Assembly (NCBI RefSeq): GCF_009733535.1
Contig: NZ_ML771899.1
Location: 310,001 to 374,000 of the forward strand
DNA length: 64,000 bases
DNA from: Sphingobacterium endophyticum
Lineage (GTDB): Bacteria; Bacteroidota; Bacteroidia; Sphingobacteriales; Sphingobacteriaceae
Direction of reading: 5' to 3'
The first letter of the stretch is position 1. Every line of letters starts with the position of its first letter. The position numbers and the translations under genes are program-made. The notes below the pieces were generated by a model that worked only from the letters and a program-made list of their open reading frames with translations, was not told the origin of the DNA and made no database searches. Positions 1-7,978 of the stretch are shown here, in pieces.

Positions 1-1
1 T

Positions 2-196
2 GGAGCCGTCCTGAGGGAAGGACATCTGAAAATGGACGATGGACAGCGGATTCTGGCTATTGAGGAGATAGGAGGGGAAATGTACGGCTTGCTGCTTTTT
101 TCCAAGGGCATATTGGACGGTTCATTGACACTTTCCCTACTGATCAAGCAGTTCGGAAGCGACCTGCAGAAGGCGGAAGTGATATTCAAACCTTAA
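2..196 (+). CDS. C-terminal fragment of a conjugative-transposon transfer protein, cut by window edge
   Basis: An open frame enters from the left edge and stops with TAA at 194-196, leaving about 64 residues. Its segment LKMDDGQRILAIEEI resembles VQMNDGERLSAIDRI in the next protein (208-849), in the same C-terminal position, so the two neighbours appear to be distant paralogs. Bacteroidota conjugative transposons often carry such a pair upstream of traJ. It lies 11 bp before the next start and is probably in the same operon. The N-terminus and any signal peptide are outside the window, so no firmer name is given. Confidence 0.6.
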   Translation, partial: GAVLREGHLKMDDGQRILAIEEIGGEMYGLLLFSKGILDGSLTLSLLIKQFGSDLQKAEVIFKP

Positions 197-207
197 AAAG
201 ACTCGAT

Positions 208-849
208 ATGAAGACATTCAAACTTTACCTATTCATCTCCACCTTTCTCATCATACCATCGCAAAGGGCATTCCCGCAGCGTACAGAGATTTCGCAATTG
301 CTGCTTAATGTGGAGAAGCTGACCCAAATGAAGAAAATTCTCTACCAGATGAAGCAGGGCTATTCCATACTCTCCAAAGGTTACGGCATGGTCACGGACC
401 TCTCCAGGGGAAACTTCAACCTGCACAGGGCCTTTTTACAAGGCCTGATGAAGGCATCTCCAACGATCAGTAAGTACCATAAGGTAGACCGAATAGCCAT
501 TCTCCAGATTCAGCTGGTCAGGCAATCCCGGCAGGCCGTACTTAGGTATAGAAAATCCGGGAGGTTTACACTGGATGAGCTGGATTACCTTTCCAAAGTA
601 CGGCAAAAGGTACTCGAAGGATCCCTTGCGTACCTCCAGGAACTCACCTCGCTGCTCTTGGACGGGGAGGTCCAGATGAACGACGGCGAACGGCTTAGTG
701 CAATCGATAGGATTCATGCCCAAATGGAGGATGCCACGGCGTTCTTAAGGGGCTTCCTTCACGAAACGGACGTGCTCATGGTACGGCGCGGCCAGGAGAG
801 GAAGGAGTCGGAGCGCATAGGGAGGCTCTTTGGCCGGTCAGAAAAATAG
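208..849 (+). CDS. Conjugal transfer protein, TraI/TerB-like secreted protein
   Basis: The protein has 213 residues. It starts with a signal peptide (residues about 1-23, ending near AFPQ) followed by an almost wholly helical, charged region. Position directly upstream of traJ, length and composition match the small exported proteins of Bacteroidota conjugative transposons annotated as TraI (DUF4141-like) or TerB-family. Residues about 150-165 resemble the end of the upstream truncated gene, suggesting a duplicated pair. A periplasmic structural role in the mating apparatus is inferred from context; no catalytic motif is visible. The gap to traJ is 17 bp, so co-transcription is likely. Confidence 0.7.
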   Translation: MKTFKLYLFISTFLIIPSQRAFPQRTEISQLLLNVEKLTQMKKILYQMKQGYSILSKGYGMVTDLSRGNFNLHRAFLQGLMKASPTISKYHKVDRIAILQIQLVRQSRQAVLRYRKSGRFTLDELDYLSKVRQKVLEGSLAYLQELTSLLLDGEVQMNDGERLSAIDRIHAQMEDATAFLRGFLHETDVLMVRRGQERKESERIGRLFGRSEK

Positions 850-866
850 ACTAAAAAAAACGAACG

Positions 867-2072
867 ATGAAAATAAAAATAATACAGGGGATCTTTGGGA
901 TGGCTGCCATGGCTCCTTTAAAAGCGGTTGGGCAGGATGCCTTCGAAGGGGTAGCAAGTTTCCATCAGGTACTACAGATGCTATATGACCAGATGATGCC
1001 TTTGTGTTCCAGCCTGATCGGGGTGGGACAGGGAATTGCAGGATTTGCGGCACTATGGTTTATCTCCTCAAGGGTGTGGAAGCACCTTGCGGCTGCGGAG
1101 TCCATTGATTTCTATCCGCTCTTCCGTCCATTTGTCATAGGCTTTTGTATTTCTTTCTTTCCCATGGTCATGGGCGTTATCAACGGGGTCCTAACCCCCA
1201 TCGTATCTGCCACCTCGGGAATGGTGGGGGACTCCAACCGTGCCATTACAGAACTCCTTAATAGAAAAAGGGAGGCTATGGAGCGGACGGACCATTACCA
1301 GATGTACATCGGACCTGACGGCCAGGGCAATAGGGATCAGTGGTACAGGTACTCCCATCCGGAATCCGATCCGGGCTCTGAGGGCTTTTGGGAGGGCATA
1401 GGAAACGATTATAAATTTGCGATGTCCAAAGCTGCCTATAGCTTCAGAAATTCGGTCAAGGAGTGGATGGGAGAAGTGCTTGCTGTTCTCTTTCAGGCGG
1501 CGGCCTTGTGCATCGACACGCTCAGAACTTTTCAGCTGGTCGTACTGTCGGTCCTGGGACCCCTTGTGTTCGGACTTGCAGTCTTTGATGGATTTCAGCA
1601 CACCCTGGTCATCTGGTTAGCCAGATACATCAATATTTTCCTATGGCTGCCGGTTGCCAATATTTTTGGAAGCATGATCGGGAAGATCCAGGAAAACATG
1701 CTGAAAATAGATATTTCCCAGATCCAGCAGGACGGCCAGACTTTTTTCTCCCAAGCTGACGCTGCCTATCTCCTGTTCCTTATCATCGGGATCGTTGGAT
1801 ATTTTTCTGTCCCAAGTATTGCCAACTATATCGTGAATGCATCGGAAAACGGAGCCTTCGTTAGGAGCGTAACCAACATTTTTCAGAGCTCGGCAGCGAG
1901 CCTTCCGACCAAAATTGTACACGGGGGAGGCTCCATGGCCAATGACTCAATGGGAGATTCTGCGGCAAGGAACTCAAGCAGTATGGCCCAGAGATCCCTG
2001 AGCGAACCATATTTTACAGAAAGAGATGCCTCCAACGGATACATGGGGGACAAATTGAAAGGTAATGGCTAA
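867..2072 (+). CDS. traJ: Conjugative transposon protein TraJ (VirB6-like inner-membrane channel protein)
   Basis: The protein has 401 residues: an N-terminal hydrophobic segment, then a multi-span membrane protein. Clear spans lie at about residues 50-70, 90-115, 200-245, 250-270 and 305-330, the last being the LLFLIIGIVGYFSVPSIANY region. The sequence around 65-95 (RVWKHLAAAESIDFYPLFRPF) is typical of TraJ. TraJ is regarded as the VirB6-like polytopic component of the Bacteroidota type IV secretion machine. The C-terminal 70 residues are Ser/Asn-rich and probably soluble. It is flanked by the TraI-like gene and traK, both within 20 bp. Confidence 0.88.
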   Translation: MKIKIIQGIFGMAAMAPLKAVGQDAFEGVASFHQVLQMLYDQMMPLCSSLIGVGQGIAGFAALWFISSRVWKHLAAAESIDFYPLFRPFVIGFCISFFPMVMGVINGVLTPIVSATSGMVGDSNRAITELLNRKREAMERTDHYQMYIGPDGQGNRDQWYRYSHPESDPGSEGFWEGIGNDYKFAMSKAAYSFRNSVKEWMGEVLAVLFQAAALCIDTLRTFQLVVLSVLGPLVFGLAVFDGFQHTLVIWLARYINIFLWLPVANIFGSMIGKIQENMLKIDISQIQQDGQTFFSQADAAYLLFLIIGIVGYFSVPSIANYIVNASENGAFVRSVTNIFQSSAASLPTKIVHGGGSMANDSMGDSAARNSSSMAQRSLSEPYFTERDASNGYMGDKLKGNG

Positions 2073-2089
2073 TCGTAAAATGTTCCACC

Positions 2090-2710
2090 ATGTTTAGAAA
2101 AATGAAAAATATAGATTCGGCCTTTCGCTATATCAGGTTGTTTACGGCTGTGGTAGTGCTCTCAAGCATAACTTTCAGCTGTCTTTGTCTCTATTGGAGC
2201 CTCAAGACCATCGGTAGGCAACGGGACAGAGTTTACGTACTTGGGAACGGCCAGGCTTTTCTGGCCTCATCATCCTCAAGGCAAGAAAACCTTCCTGCTG
2301 AGGCCCGAGACCATATCCTTCGCTTCCATGAACTCTTCTTTACGTTGGACCCCGATGAATCGGCGATTCGGGAGACAACTGCAAAGGCCCTCTATCTTGC
2401 GGACCGCAGTGCTAAGAAAGTTTATGATAATCTTAGTGAAAGAGACTTTTATTCCCAGCTCATTTCTGCCAACGTAAACCAGAGTATAAGGATGGACAGC
2501 GTGAAGGTCGACTTTTCGAACTATCCCTACAGCTTTCTTTACTTCGGAAAACAGCTTATTGTCAGGCCAACCAGCCAGACCACTCGAAACCTGGTAAGCA
2601 AAGGAATGCTCCGGGAAATCTCTAGAAGTCAAAACAACTCACATGGTTTGATTATCGAGCGATGGGAAATATTGGAAAACAGGGATCTAAAAACAGAGGT
2701 CCGCAATTGA
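2090..2710 (+). CDS. traK: Conjugative transposon protein TraK (VirB8-like)
   Basis: The protein has 206 residues. It has the TraK layout: a short cytoplasmic N-terminus (KNIDSAFRYIRLF), one membrane span at about 15-38, then a periplasmic domain containing a conserved FFTLDPDE-type segment near residue 80. TraK proteins act as VirB8-like assembly factors bridging the inner membrane channel and the core complex. It sits between traJ and the TraL-position gene with gaps of 17 and 6 bp. Confidence 0.88.
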   Translation: MFRKMKNIDSAFRYIRLFTAVVVLSSITFSCLCLYWSLKTIGRQRDRVYVLGNGQAFLASSSSRQENLPAEARDHILRFHELFFTLDPDESAIRETTAKALYLADRSAKKVYDNLSERDFYSQLISANVNQSIRMDSVKVDFSNYPYSFLYFGKQLIVRPTSQTTRNLVSKGMLREISRSQNNSHGLIIERWEILENRDLKTEVRN

Positions 2711-2716
2711 TGGTAA

Positions 2717-3025
2717 ATGAAAAGAACCTATGTGAATTTTTGGTCTAGACTTAACAATGTTTGGGCTAGAAAGATGGGGATGCTTACCAGGGACTTTTCA
2801 AAAAGGACCTGGAAATTATGCCTATTGGCCATGCTGATGACCGGCGGTGCTGCCAGCACGCTCCAAGTCTATCGGGCCGTATGGTCGGAGAAGAGTGAAC
2901 TTGCGGAAAAACCGGGTTCCATCGATTTTCCGCATATCCCGGTAGACACCCTTGAGGTACGAAATTCCCCGCTATCGGGTCCAAAGGATACCGCCTCCAT
3001 TCGGAACGGATTCCAGATAAAGTAA
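2717..3025 (+). CDS. Small single-span membrane protein in the traL position
   Basis: The protein has 102 residues: a basic N-terminal third, one membrane span at about residues 33-50 (LCLLAMLMTGGAASTLQVY) and a short polar tail. Position between traK and traM, only 6 bp after traK, and single-span topology match the TraL slot of Bacteroidota conjugation operons. Sequence similarity to TraL cannot be confirmed by eye, so no symbol is assigned. A role in the mating complex is inferred from operon position only. Confidence 0.7.
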   Translation: MKRTYVNFWSRLNNVWARKMGMLTRDFSKRTWKLCLLAMLMTGGAASTLQVYRAVWSEKSELAEKPGSIDFPHIPVDTLEVRNSPLSGPKDTASIRNGFQIK

Positions 3026-3096
3026 TGTTTTAATAAAAAAATATAGGGGACTGAAGCAAAAAATTAAAAAAATCAATAACCAATAATAAAAATGCA

Positions 3097-4386
3097 ATGG
3101 AAAGAAATGACACAGTAAACGGCAATCGGCGCCGGGCCAGGTTCCTTTTGCTTGCACCTTTGGTTGCCCTACCATTTCTGTTCTTCCTGTTTTGGAAGAT
3201 GGGGGTAGGAAGGGTACCGGGAGGTATTTCCAGGAGCCAGGGACCAGAGGGTTTATCTTCCGAACTGCCCGATATGGTTCGTTCCAGTGAAGAAGGCCTT
3301 GATAAACTTGACTACTACGAAAGGGCGGAGCGCGATTCCCAGAGGCTTCAGGAACTTATCAGAAACGATCCCTACCACCTGCTCCCGGAGGATTCATCAG
3401 GATTGTATCAGGAAGATGATTTTATGAAATCAGAAACCGTATGGGATGATTTCATGCCCGCTAAAAAGGATCCCGGAGACTTGATTTCCGAGGATATCTT
3501 CGCCAAGCTGGCCGACCTAAATAAGGAATTGAAAGATCCGCAAGGTGAGGCCAGGGGAATCCTTGAGAATACACAGCCCTTTCAGGGTAGAGATTACCAG
3601 GCCGTGACCACCGTACCCGGAGATATGCTTGATCTGGAAAATGACAACCCTGACATGGTTTCCCGAGGACTCGGAGAGGAAGAGGAGATTTCTGAGCTCA
3701 ATTCGATGCTCGACAAGATCATTGAAATTCAGAATCCTACCGGGGGGACTTATCAAACGGCCTCATCGGACGGTTCTGCTGACAGTACCGTGCCAGTTAC
3801 CTCTAGCGAAGAGGCCTTGGCAATAACCACAATGGCAAGACGTGGACTTAATGTTGATTCCTTTAGCAGGGCGGTCAGGTTCTATTCGCTTGACCCTCCA
3901 ATCAAGGAAACTGTTGGAGGAAGGGCCATTCAGGCAGTCGTCCACGGAAAACAGGAACTCACCAATGGTTCTACCTTGAAGATGCACCTATTGGAGGACG
4001 TGTCCATTGCAGGCAGGGAGGTTTCAAAAGGACATCTGGTTTTCGCGCGGGTAAGCTTTTCATCCCAGCGGATGGAGGCCAGGGTCTCCAATATTAGGGT
4101 GGGTCCGGATCTTCTTTCCGTGGATATGCAGGTTCATGACCTGGACGGCATGCGGGGAATCAATATTCCTGGAAACCTCCTCCAGCAAGGGATGGATGAA
4201 TCTACGGGACGGACACTTCAGGGAATCGGGCTATCCTCTCTGGATCCCTCATGGGAGACCAAGGCAGCATCAGTGGGCATTCAGGCCGCCAAAAGTATGA
4301 TAGGAAAAAAGCTCAAGGCGGGAAAGGTGATACTGCCCACAGGTTACCGCCTGCTGTTGTTCGATAAAAAACAGAATGGCCAGTAG
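3097..4386 (+). CDS. traM: Conjugative transposon protein TraM (VirB10-like core-complex protein)
   Basis: The protein has 429 residues, with a basic N-terminus and one membrane span at about residues 14-32. A long acidic, low-complexity linker runs to about 250. The C-terminal domain (about 265-420) holds the TraM signature: IQAVVHGKQELTNGSTLKMHLLEDV-type strands, then a GHLVFARVSF and LSVDMQVHDLDGMRGI pattern ending in a VP/IPGN segment. This is the VirB10-like part that spans the periplasm. A 71-bp A-rich gap separates it from the preceding gene, the longest spacing in the operon, and supplies an A-rich translation start region. Confidence 0.9.
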   Translation: MERNDTVNGNRRRARFLLLAPLVALPFLFFLFWKMGVGRVPGGISRSQGPEGLSSELPDMVRSSEEGLDKLDYYERAERDSQRLQELIRNDPYHLLPEDSSGLYQEDDFMKSETVWDDFMPAKKDPGDLISEDIFAKLADLNKELKDPQGEARGILENTQPFQGRDYQAVTTVPGDMLDLENDNPDMVSRGLGEEEEISELNSMLDKIIEIQNPTGGTYQTASSDGSADSTVPVTSSEEALAITTMARRGLNVDSFSRAVRFYSLDPPIKETVGGRAIQAVVHGKQELTNGSTLKMHLLEDVSIAGREVSKGHLVFARVSFSSQRMEARVSNIRVGPDLLSVDMQVHDLDGMRGINIPGNLLQQGMDESTGRTLQGIGLSSLDPSWETKAASVGIQAAKSMIGKKLKAGKVILPTGYRLLLFDKKQNGQ

Positions 4387-4410
4387 GCCAAAACTAAAAA
4401 CGATCACATT

Positions 4411-5244
4411 ATGATAAGTCTCCAAAAGAAAATCCTAGCATCAATCCTTATTGTCACCGCTGTATCCGTCAACGGACAGTCGGAAATCACTCCCAGGGAA
4501 CTGGGGGTAAGTGAAAAAATGACCACTAACCTGATATTTCCCCAGCCGATTATTAGTGTAGACCTCGGCAGTGCGGGGCTCCTTGCCCAGAGAGCCGAGG
4601 GGGTGCAGAACATCCTGCAGGTGAAGGCTGAAGGTCCGAGCCTGGAACGCACAAACCTAACGGTGATCACCCAAGATGGAACCTTACATTCCTTTCTCGT
4701 GAGCTATTCGGAATATGCTGAACCCATCAACTTAAGTGTTCAGGAACGTGAACCGGATTCTTACCGGTCCATGCCTAACGGAAGGAGGGTTCCTACTGAA
4801 CAGATCAAGGAAGCATTGGAATGGACCCGAAGTACCGATCTTACCCCCCTGCGGCTCAGGCGGAATTCCAACGGGATATCTCTTTCGTTGGACGGTATTT
4901 TTATCCATGGGGACAGAATGTACCTGCGTTTCCGGATATACAATGATTCCCATATACCTTACCAGATCGATCAGTTCAGATTCTTCCTAAAGGAAACCAG
5001 AGGTACAAAGCGCACTGCAGAACAGGAGGTGGAAATACTCCCTGAATTTGTAGATGGCGACCTGGAGAGATTCCATGAACATGTTCAGCATACCCTTGTT
5101 TTCGTTCTTCCCAGCTTTACACTCCCCACAGGGAAGCATTTATCCATTGAAATAATGGAGCTCTCTGGAGGCAGGGATTTAAGCCAGAAGGTGAAAAACA
5201 GGCATCTCTTAAAAGCACTTCCCATTCCAATTCGCATTAAATAA
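4411..5244 (+). CDS. traN: Conjugative transposon protein TraN (VirB9-like, DUF4138)
   Basis: The protein has 277 residues with a signal peptide (about 1-23, SVNGQ cleavage region). The mature protein opens with a segment that continues into NLIFPQPIISVDLGSAGLLAQRAEG-type beta strands and ends in a Q/E-rich domain, the arrangement of DUF4138 TraN proteins. TraN is the VirB9-like outer part of the conjugation core and usually pairs with TraM, as here (24-bp gap). The conserved TraN block near residue 45-75 is present. It is full length by comparison with the usual 270-330 residues. Confidence 0.88.
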   Translation: MISLQKKILASILIVTAVSVNGQSEITPRELGVSEKMTTNLIFPQPIISVDLGSAGLLAQRAEGVQNILQVKAEGPSLERTNLTVITQDGTLHSFLVSYSEYAEPINLSVQEREPDSYRSMPNGRRVPTEQIKEALEWTRSTDLTPLRLRRNSNGISLSLDGIFIHGDRMYLRFRIYNDSHIPYQIDQFRFFLKETRGTKRTAEQEVEILPEFVDGDLERFHEHVQHTLVFVLPSFTLPTGKHLSIEIMELSGGRDLSQKVKNRHLLKALPIPIRIK

Positions 5245-5254
5245 ATCCCATATC

Positions 5255-6019
5255 ATGAACGTACAGAACTATGAATACCTGAAGGATCAACTTTTCTATT
5301 CAGGATTTGGCAACCAGCTCCAAGAGGACATGCATAACAAGATAGTAAAAGGAAAAAATGAGTTCCAATTGCAATTAAGGACTAAATTGGAGGGTGAGGA
5401 GGTAAAGGCAGAGCTCCATTTCTCCAGGAGCAAGCAAACCGACATGTATTTCTTCAATTCCTACAGGCTCGAACTTCCTGCTGATCCATCCCGAACGGTG
5501 AATGCCAGGAAATTCTATGTGAATGGCAACGAGCGATTTACATTGAAGGAAGCCTACAATCTTCTGAATGGTCGCTCCGTGCAGAAGCTGATGTCGGACG
5601 TACAGGGTGAATCCTACCGGGCTTGGTACCAGCTTGATTCCAAGACCATGGACATTCAAGGCAACAATAAGCTCCTTAAGTTCCATGAAAATTATGGATA
5701 TGACCTAGAGAAGCAGCTGCAACGGTACCCTATTGAGGAACTCGCTGACGAACGGAGCAGGAAGAGGATTCTAGATTCACTTTGCAGGGGAAATCGCCAG
5801 TTGGTAACTTTCAATCTCAGCAGGGGCAAGGAAAGACTCTATGTTGAAGCGCTTCCCCGATTCAAGGCTGTGTGCATCTTCAATGAGCAGGGGATTAGGC
5901 AGGAATTTATGGACGACCGAACAGAACTGCACCAGAGGCCTAGTGCTAAGCAGCAGGAACTTCAGAGGCAGGTTCAGGTTAGGGCCAGAGGAGCGGGGAA
6001 AGGAGGACACAGGATATGA
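5255..6019 (+). CDS. Conserved mobile-element cytosolic protein of unknown function
   Basis: The protein has 254 residues with no signal peptide or membrane span. It belongs to a family frequent in Bacteroidota conjugative elements, recognised from segments such as DMYFFNSYRLELP (about 68-80), LKEAYNLLNGRSV (about 100-112) and LKFHENYGYDLEKQL (about 143-157). These proteins are often listed next to DUF3945 proteins, but I know no biochemical function. The C-terminus is Gln/Arg-rich and may bind nucleic acid (inference). It starts 10 bp after traN and its end overlaps the next gene by 4 bp (ATGA), so translation is probably coupled. Confidence 0.72.
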   Translation: MNVQNYEYLKDQLFYSGFGNQLQEDMHNKIVKGKNEFQLQLRTKLEGEEVKAELHFSRSKQTDMYFFNSYRLELPADPSRTVNARKFYVNGNERFTLKEAYNLLNGRSVQKLMSDVQGESYRAWYQLDSKTMDIQGNNKLLKFHENYGYDLEKQLQRYPIEELADERSRKRILDSLCRGNRQLVTFNLSRGKERLYVEALPRFKAVCIFNEQGIRQEFMDDRTELHQRPSAKQQELQRQVQVRARGAGKGGHRI

Positions 6020-6330
6020 AACCTGAAGCCTTTCTGGCATTGGGCTCGGTCCTGCCGAGATTCTTTGAGGCCATGGATAGGGACCCACGACTCTCGACAG
6101 CACACATTTCGCTCTATTTTTCCCTGATTAGGAAGTGGGCCTGTATGGAATATCAGGGGTGCATAAGGATTTACTCCAGCCAGGGTGCAAAGGAAGCAAA
6201 GATGTGCCTTGCTACCTATCGCAATTGTCTAAGGGAGCTCCATGAGTTTGGCTACCTGAAGTACGTACCGTCCTTTAATAAGAATCTGCCCAGCTCGATT
6301 TACCTTTTTTTTCTGCAAAATGGCGAGTGA
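6016..6330 (+). CDS. Small winged-helix-like mobile-element protein
   Basis: The protein has 104 residues and overlaps the previous stop by ATGA. The pattern FFEAMDRDPRLSTAHISLYFSL, then a short strand and CRNCLRELHEFGYLKYVPSF, resembles small helix-turn-helix proteins found with conjugative transposons of Bacteroidota, where a helical segment precedes a 'L.EFGYL.Y.PSF' wing. DNA binding in regulation or transfer is an inference from this resemblance. It ends with TGA sharing one base with the ATG of the following small ORF. Confidence 0.62.
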   Translation: MKPEAFLALGSVLPRFFEAMDRDPRLSTAHISLYFSLIRKWACMEYQGCIRIYSSQGAKEAKMCLATYRNCLRELHEFGYLKYVPSFNKNLPSSIYLFFLQNGE

Positions 6331-6488
6331 TGGAAAATCTGTCTCTGGAATATTCAATTTCCATTGAATTCTCGGGGTCATCGAGCTTTCTTTGGAAATA
6401 CAGTCCAAAAGGGAAATGGAAGGAATATTCCGGAGGCAAAAGCGGAACAGTGATTTCTGATTATCTAGGCAAAGTCGCCATAAGGTAA
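6330..6488 (+). CDS. Small coupled ORF, 52 residues, unknown function
   Basis: The start ATG (6330-6332) shares its A with the TGA of the preceding gene (TGATG), a configuration that usually means translational re-initiation. The product has 52 residues, starts MENLSLEYSIS, is rich in Ser, Lys and aromatics and looks beta-structured (SSSFLWKYSPKGKWKEY). There is no signal peptide or span. It could be the last gene of the transfer operon or the remnant of a longer one. I recognise no family. Confidence 0.42.
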   Translation: MENLSLEYSISIEFSGSSSFLWKYSPKGKWKEYSGGKSGTVISDYLGKVAIR

Positions 6489-6667
6489 AAACGATCTTCC
6501 TAAAATTTAACTATGGACTATCAAACGGAATTCGCTGTTTTTACCGTCCCCGATCATGCTCTATCTTATCTTATTGTATATTCCCTATTTTGCAAGAGGG
6601 CAGGACCTTTGAGTTTCAAGCCTTTGGATAACGTTACTCAATTTCCGCCGTTCCCTTAAAAAACATT
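6489..6667. other. Intergenic end of the transfer operon, possible decayed secreted gene
   Basis: This stretch separates the + strand transfer genes from the - strand ArsR cassette. A 48-codon ORF (6513-6659) is present. A shorter reading frame beginning near 6557 gives a signal-peptide-like start (MLYLILLYIPYFARGQ) that stops after 18 codons, with the downstream sequence continuing in another frame. This looks more like a decayed gene than a working one. No terminator was found. Confidence 0.3.
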
Positions 6668-7078
6668 TCAGCTTGCCTGGTCACGGAGGTGGGACCGGGC
6701 TTTGTCGGATTCAAACTTTCTTTCTCCTGGTCTGAAATACCAGGATAAAACGGTTGAGACCAATAAAATCATGGAGGGGATAGCTTGTGAAAATTCTTGG
6801 CCGACAGCCAGATGAGAGATCAGGGCGCCTGACATCACAAAGAAAAAACCTGCATAGGCCCATTCCTTAAATAACGGAAATTTCGGGACGAGAATGACAA
6901 TGACCCCAAGGATTTTCCAAGTTCCGATAATACTCAACATGTACAGCGGATATCCCAACGCACTTACTATTTCGTTGTAACCTCCTATCTGAAAAATTTG
7001 CTGTATACCGCCAGCGGTCATTCCGATTGAAAGGAATATGGTCGTGACCCAATAAATTATTCTGTTTCGATTTTTCAT
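6668..7078 (-). CDS. DoxX-family membrane protein
   Basis: The protein has 136 residues with four predicted membrane spans (about 7-25, 45-65, 72-92 and 98-115). The pattern GGIQQIFQIGGYNEIVSALGYP, then LGVIVILVPKFPLFKEWAYAGFFF, is typical of small DoxX-like proteins that travel with SRPBCC/AHSA1 genes. It is the last gene of the ArsR cassette and starts 6 bp after the SRPBCC stop. The biochemical role of this subgroup is unknown to me. Confidence 0.78.
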   Translation of the reverse strand: MKNRNRIIYWVTTIFLSIGMTAGGIQQIFQIGGYNEIVSALGYPLYMLSIIGTWKILGVIVILVPKFPLFKEWAYAGFFFVMSGALISHLAVGQEFSQAIPSMILLVSTVLSWYFRPGERKFESDKARSHLRDQAS

Positions 7079-7084
7079 ACTTCG

Positions 7085-7549
7085 TTATTTTAGCCTGTCT
7101 GCCACTTCCTGCAGCCTGTTGTGAGCTATGTTAATACCTTGAGCAAAGGGCATTTGTAAAAGTTGGTTTCTGAACCCAATTGATTTAAAAACAATGTGAA
7201 TTGTCAGTTTACTCTTTTGCTGAGTGATTCTTTCAAATTCCAGATATTCAATCTGAACAGGAAAAGTCGTTTGTTCCATCTCAAATGTTCGAGTTATCTT
7301 CCGGTTGCGAACAAATTCGTGAATTGTCCCATTTGCCCGAAACACCACATTTCCGTTGTGCGATGTCTCAAAAGCATAGGAGCCGTGTCTTCTGTTTTCC
7401 ATTTTCAAAACCTTGGTTCCCATCCACTGTTCAAAGAGATCAGGATCTTCGTAGGCCTTGAAAAGTAACTCAACGGACAAATCAAATTCCCTTGTGATTA
7501 CGATTTCCTGTTTGCCGTCCTCGGCATTCACTTTGGTTAGCTGTTCCAT
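7085..7549 (-). CDS. SRPBCC (AHSA1-like) domain protein
   Basis: The protein has 154 residues and a single SRPBCC/START-like fold. The motif ITREFDLSVELLFKAYEDPDLFEQWMG is typical of AHSA1-type proteins, and a C-terminal helix (about 128-152) closes the hydrophobic cup. Such proteins bind small hydrophobic ligands, but the ligand here is unknown. It lies 2 bp downstream of the ArsR gene and 6 bp upstream of the DoxX gene. ArsR-SRPBCC-DoxX is a recurrent three-gene unit. Confidence 0.82.
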   Translation of the reverse strand: MEQLTKVNAEDGKQEIVITREFDLSVELLFKAYEDPDLFEQWMGTKVLKMENRRHGSYAFETSHNGNVVFRANGTIHEFVRNRKITRTFEMEQTTFPVQIEYLEFERITQQKSKLTIHIVFKSIGFRNQLLQMPFAQGINIAHNRLQEVADRLK

Positions 7550-7551
7550 AA

Positions 7552-7872
7552 TTATCTGTTTTTGTACTTTTTCATTACGTCCTCTAACATGTTAAACCTT
7601 TCATCCCACATCTTGCGGAACGGTTCAATAAAGTCGGCGACTGTCCTCAACTTTTCAGCGTTGATGCGGTAGAGAATCTCTCTTCCGTTCTGTTTTTGTA
7701 TAAGCAATTCGCATTCTGTGAGAATCTGGAGGTGCTTGGAAACTGTCGGTCGTGCTGAGTCAAAGTTTGATGCTATTGCTCCCGCAGTCATGGATTGTGT
7801 AGCGACTAAAAGCAATATTGCCCTTCTAGTAGGGTCGGCAATAGCCTGAAAAACATCTCGTCTTAAATTCAT
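7552..7872 (-). CDS. ArsR-family winged-helix repressor
   Basis: The product has 106 residues from ATG at 7870-7872. An in-frame ATG 12 bp further upstream (7884) would add four residues but lies inside the operator repeat and close to the predicted transcription start, so the shorter start ([17 protein letters not shown]) is preferred. The ArsR fold is clear: [19 protein letters not shown], recognition helix [12 protein letters not shown] (about 44-56) and wing [12 protein letters not shown]. No metal-binding CxC motif is present, so it is of the non-metal type that partners SRPBCC genes. Autoregulation through the repeat at 7879-7916 is likely. Confidence 0.85.
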   Translation of the reverse strand: MNLRRDVFQAIADPTRRAILLLVATQSMTAGAIASNFDSARPTVSKHLQILTECELLIQKQNGREILYRINAEKLRTVADFIEPFRKMWDERFNMLEDVMKKYKNR

Positions 7873-7878
7873 ATATGA

Positions 7879-7916
7879 AGCCATTTGACTACAAATATAA
7901 GTGTAGTCAAATGGCT
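7879..7916 (-). promoter_or_regulatory. Promoter embedded in a perfect 15-bp inverted repeat (ArsR operator)
   Basis: AGCCATTTGACTACA (7879-7893) and its exact reverse complement (7902-7916) are separated by 8 bp. On the - strand the spacer and inner arm contain TATATTTG (7892-7899), a TAnnTTTG -7 element, with a TTG about 20 bp upstream. A dimeric repressor on this palindrome would cover the -7 element. The repeat sits directly at the start of the arsR-like gene. Confidence 0.75.
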
Positions 7917-7978
7917 ACGCAAATTAATTTGATAATCCTTTTTGGTAATGGAGGTTTCCATGGTTCAGCGGGGTGCCT

